64,000 nt of DNA from an uncultured Collinsella sp. Lineage in GTDB: Bacteria > Actinomycetota > Coriobacteriia > Coriobacteriales > Coriobacteriaceae. The notes below the pieces were generated by a model, which ran no database searches, was not told where the DNA came from, and saw only the letters and a program-made list of their open reading frames with translations. The stretch spans positions 15,818 through 79,817 of the forward strand of contig UQTW01000008.1 in assembly GCA_900544115.1 (NCBI GenBank), in the 5' to 3' direction. This document shows positions 62,311-64,000 of this stretch, piece by piece; the first letter of the stretch is position 1; each line of letters starts with the position of its first letter. The position numbers were made by a program, and so were the translations under genes.

Positions 62311-63201
62311 ATGGCAGAACAGACCAGCAAGGCCGATCGCGTCAAACTCAATCGCGAGCTCGCGCAGATGCTCAAGGGCGGCGTCATCATGGACGTCACC
62401 ACGCCCGAGCAGGCACGCATCGCCGAGGAGGCAGGCGCCTGCGCCGTCATGGCTCTCGAGCGCATCCCGGCCGACATCCGCGCCGCAGGCGGCGTCTCGC
62501 GCATGAGCGACCCCAAGATGATCAAGGGCATCCAGGAGGCCGTCTCCATCCCTGTTATGGCCAAGTGCCGCATCGGTCACATTGTCGAGGCGCAGGTCCT
62601 GCAGGCCATCGAGATCGATTACATCGACGAGTCCGAGGTTCTCTCCCCTGCCGATGACGTCTATCACATCGACAAGACCCAGTTTGACGTGCCGTTTGTC
62701 TGCGGCGCCCGCGATCTGGGCGAGGCGCTGCGCCGTGTTGCCGAAGGCGCCACGATGATTCGCACCAAGGGTGAGCCGGGTACGGGCGACGTCGTTCAGG
62801 CCGTGCGTCACATGCGCAAGATCCAAAAGCAGATCCGCGACGTTGTTGCCCTGCGCGACGACGAGCTCTTTGAGGCAGCCAAGCAACTGCAGGTTCCGGT
62901 CGAGCTGGTGCGCGAGGTCCATGCCACGGGTAAGCTTCCCGTCGTGAACTTTGCCGCCGGCGGCGTAGCGACCCCCGCCGACGCCGCGCTGATGATGCAG
63001 CTGGGCGCCGAAGGCGTCTTTGTCGGCTCGGGCATCTTTAAAAGCGGCGACCCCGCCAAGCGCGCAGCCGCCATCGTCAAGGCCGTGGCAAACTTCACCG
63101 ATGCCAAACTCATCGCCGAGCTTTCGGAAGACCTGGGCGAGGCCATGGTGGGCATCAACGCCGACGAAATCGAGATCATCATGGAGGAACGCGGGCGCTA
63201 G
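62311..63201 (+). CDS. pdxS: Pyridoxal 5'-phosphate synthase subunit PdxS
   Basis: A 296-residue TIM-barrel PLP synthase, very conserved: [72 protein letters not shown] (catalytic lysine), [18 protein letters not shown] (second lysine) and [16 protein letters not shown]. It builds PLP from ribose 5-phosphate, glyceraldehyde 3-phosphate and ammonia from PdxT. The ATG at 62311 follows AAGGGAGC; a longer frame from 62269 is unsupported. PdxT follows after 20 bp. Confidence 0.96.
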   Translation: MAEQTSKADRVKLNRELAQMLKGGVIMDVTTPEQARIAEEAGACAVMALERIPADIRAAGGVSRMSDPKMIKGIQEAVSIPVMAKCRIGHIVEAQVLQAIEIDYIDESEVLSPADDVYHIDKTQFDVPFVCGARDLGEALRRVAEGATMIRTKGEPGTGDVVQAVRHMRKIQKQIRDVVALRDDELFEAAKQLQVPVELVREVHATGKLPVVNFAAGGVATPADAALMMQLGAEGVFVGSGIFKSGDPAKRAAAIVKAVANFTDAKLIAELSEDLGEAMVGINADEIEIIMEERGR

Positions 63202-63221
63202 TCCAGCAGAAGGGATCGCAC

Positions 63222-63809
63222 ATGAGCGATTATGCAGACCAGACGGTCGCCGTGTTGGCGGTCCAAGGCGCTTTTGCCGAGCACGAGACAAGACTATCCG
63301 AGCTGGGCGCACGTTGTATTGAGCTGAGGCAGGCGGCTGATTTGAAGCAGGACTTTGACCGTCTGGTACTTCCCGGCGGCGAGTCTACCGTTCAAGGGAA
63401 GCTGCTTGATGAGCTGGGCATGCTCGAGGAGCTTCGCACCCACATTGTTGAAGGCATGCCCGTCCTTGGCACCTGCGCCGGCTTGATTCTGCTGGCGCGC
63501 GACCTTGCCGCACACGACGATAAGGGAACGCCGCACCTAGCAACCATGAACGTACTCGTTGAGCGCAACGCTTATGGCAGACAGCTCGGCAGTTTTCGAA
63601 CCAAGGGGCAGGTAGCCGGCATCGACGGTGAAGTGCCGCTGACGTTTATCCGCGCGCCTCGCATCGTCGAAGTGCACGGCAATGCCAAGGCCTTAGCGAA
63701 AGTCGACGGCCGTATCGTCGCCGCCCGCCAAGGCAACCAGCTCGGCGTAACCTTCCACCCCGAACTCGATGAAGACACCCGCCTCCACGAACTGTTCCTA
63801 CAAATGTAG
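63222..63809 (+). CDS. pdxT: Pyridoxal 5'-phosphate synthase glutaminase subunit PdxT
   Basis: A 195-residue glutamine amidotransferase: VAVLAVQGAFAEHE, LVLPGGESTVQGKLL, nucleophile C85 in GTCAGLILLA, FIRAPRI and the His-Glu pair in VTFHPELDED. It gives ammonia to PdxS through a channel. AGAAGGGA precedes the ATG. It is the last gene of the pdxST operon. Confidence 0.96.
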   Translation: MSDYADQTVAVLAVQGAFAEHETRLSELGARCIELRQAADLKQDFDRLVLPGGESTVQGKLLDELGMLEELRTHIVEGMPVLGTCAGLILLARDLAAHDDKGTPHLATMNVLVERNAYGRQLGSFRTKGQVAGIDGEVPLTFIRAPRIVEVHGNAKALAKVDGRIVAARQGNQLGVTFHPELDEDTRLHELFLQM

Positions 63810-63832
63810 GCATCGAAATCAACAAACGAAAC

Positions 63833-63896
63833 GAGAGTGGATAATCTCCCACCTTGAGCATGAATATGGGCTCATACCGGGAGATTATCCACTCTC
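63833..63896. repeat. Perfect 18-bp inverted repeat after pdxT
   Basis: GAGAGTGGATAATCTCCC (63833-63850) and GGGAGATTATCCACTCTC (63879-63896) are perfect arms. The loop contains TGAGC...GCTCA, so the whole 64 bp folds into one long hairpin, 24 bp past pdxT. It likely ends the pdxST transcript, but no T-run follows, and its form is closer to the long palindromic elements elsewhere in the window. The last 100 bp of the window show no gene. Confidence 0.75.
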
Positions 63897-64000
63897 ATTC
63901 TTTGGTGCAAATGATCCCTTGGGGATGCCGATGTTTTGGTACCGACAGACACTATGACCCAATCCAGGGGCACGGAAACGACAGGAGCCCCCGCTCGTGA

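Noticed and set aside
63769..63957. A 62-codon frame crossing the end of pdxT and the long palindrome
   Set aside because: It begins inside pdxT in another frame and translates the hairpin; no ribosome site.
1..64000. CRISPR array, tRNA or rRNA genes
   Set aside because: No regularly spaced identical repeats with unique spacers were seen; the only spaced repeats are the 62-bp units and the three 119-bp elements. No tRNA cloverleaf or rRNA sequence was recognised in the gaps.

Overview
The window looks like chromosome of a high-GC Gram-positive anaerobe, most likely a gut Coriobacteriia relative of Collinsella. The evidence is the strong GC bias at third codon positions, GGAGG-type ribosome sites, Actinobacteria-type proteins (DUF3516 helicase, DUF559-like nuclease, MocR-controlled pdxST), and anaerobe proteins (Etf-coupled lactate dehydrogenase, reverse rubrerythrin, iron-type alcohol dehydrogenase). 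The genus is an inference. No rRNA, tRNA, CRISPR array, prophage or intact insertion sequence was seen.

Layout. 1-3.7 kb: a rel (ppGpp) gene cut by the window edge, behind a RecJ exonuclease fused to an SF2 helicase. 3.9-8.4 kb: a BASS transporter, cutC, a DUF4931 gene broken by one in-frame amber codon, and a PadR/HAAS/DUF4097 envelope operon whose last gene is cut off beside an IS110 remnant. 8.5-14.8 kb: a branched-chain amino acid ABC importer (livFGMH) with two tandem substrate-binding lipoproteins. 15-25.5 kb: homoserine dehydrogenase, an SDR, a 62-bp tandem repeat, a cation/proton antiporter, single-chain purL, an EamA exporter and a membrane GGDEF protein. 25.6-32.4 kb: a KdgT permease, azlCD, an HD protein and an etfA-etfB-lactate dehydrogenase operon of the electron-bifurcating kind. 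32.7-36 kb: five small exported or surface proteins, one with an LPXTG-like sorting signal. 36.9-42.5 kb: a TerB-N/TerB-C protein, a DUF2791 (BrxD-like) ATPase and an Lhr/BrxHI-like helicase, the best candidate for a poorly described defence or DNA-maintenance system. 42.5-49.1 kb: a spermidine-synthase-like protein, Elp3, an XRE/DUF4097 operon (frameshifted), a Trm9-like methyltransferase and TrmB, suggesting a tRNA wobble-modification neighbourhood. 49.4-58.2 kb: a DUF3516 helicase, a DUF2130 protein, a phosphoesterase, a HIRAN protein, a tiny toxin-like membrane peptide, and an aldehyde/alcohol dehydrogenase pair. 58.5-64 kb: reverse rubrerythrin, a DUF559-like protein, and a MocR regulator divergent from pdxS-pdxT.

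Repeats stand out. Three copies of an element of exactly 119 bp share terminal inverted repeats and a conserved core. Two of them supply the stop codon of a neighbouring gene. Several long perfect hairpins also occur, and at least three look like one family with a conserved loop and variable stems. Both DUF4097 genes in the window are broken, and a DUF4931 gene carries a single nonsense codon, so the region shows recent gene decay or switching. Coordinates and starts were read by eye from the sequence; family names come from recognised motifs, not from database searches.
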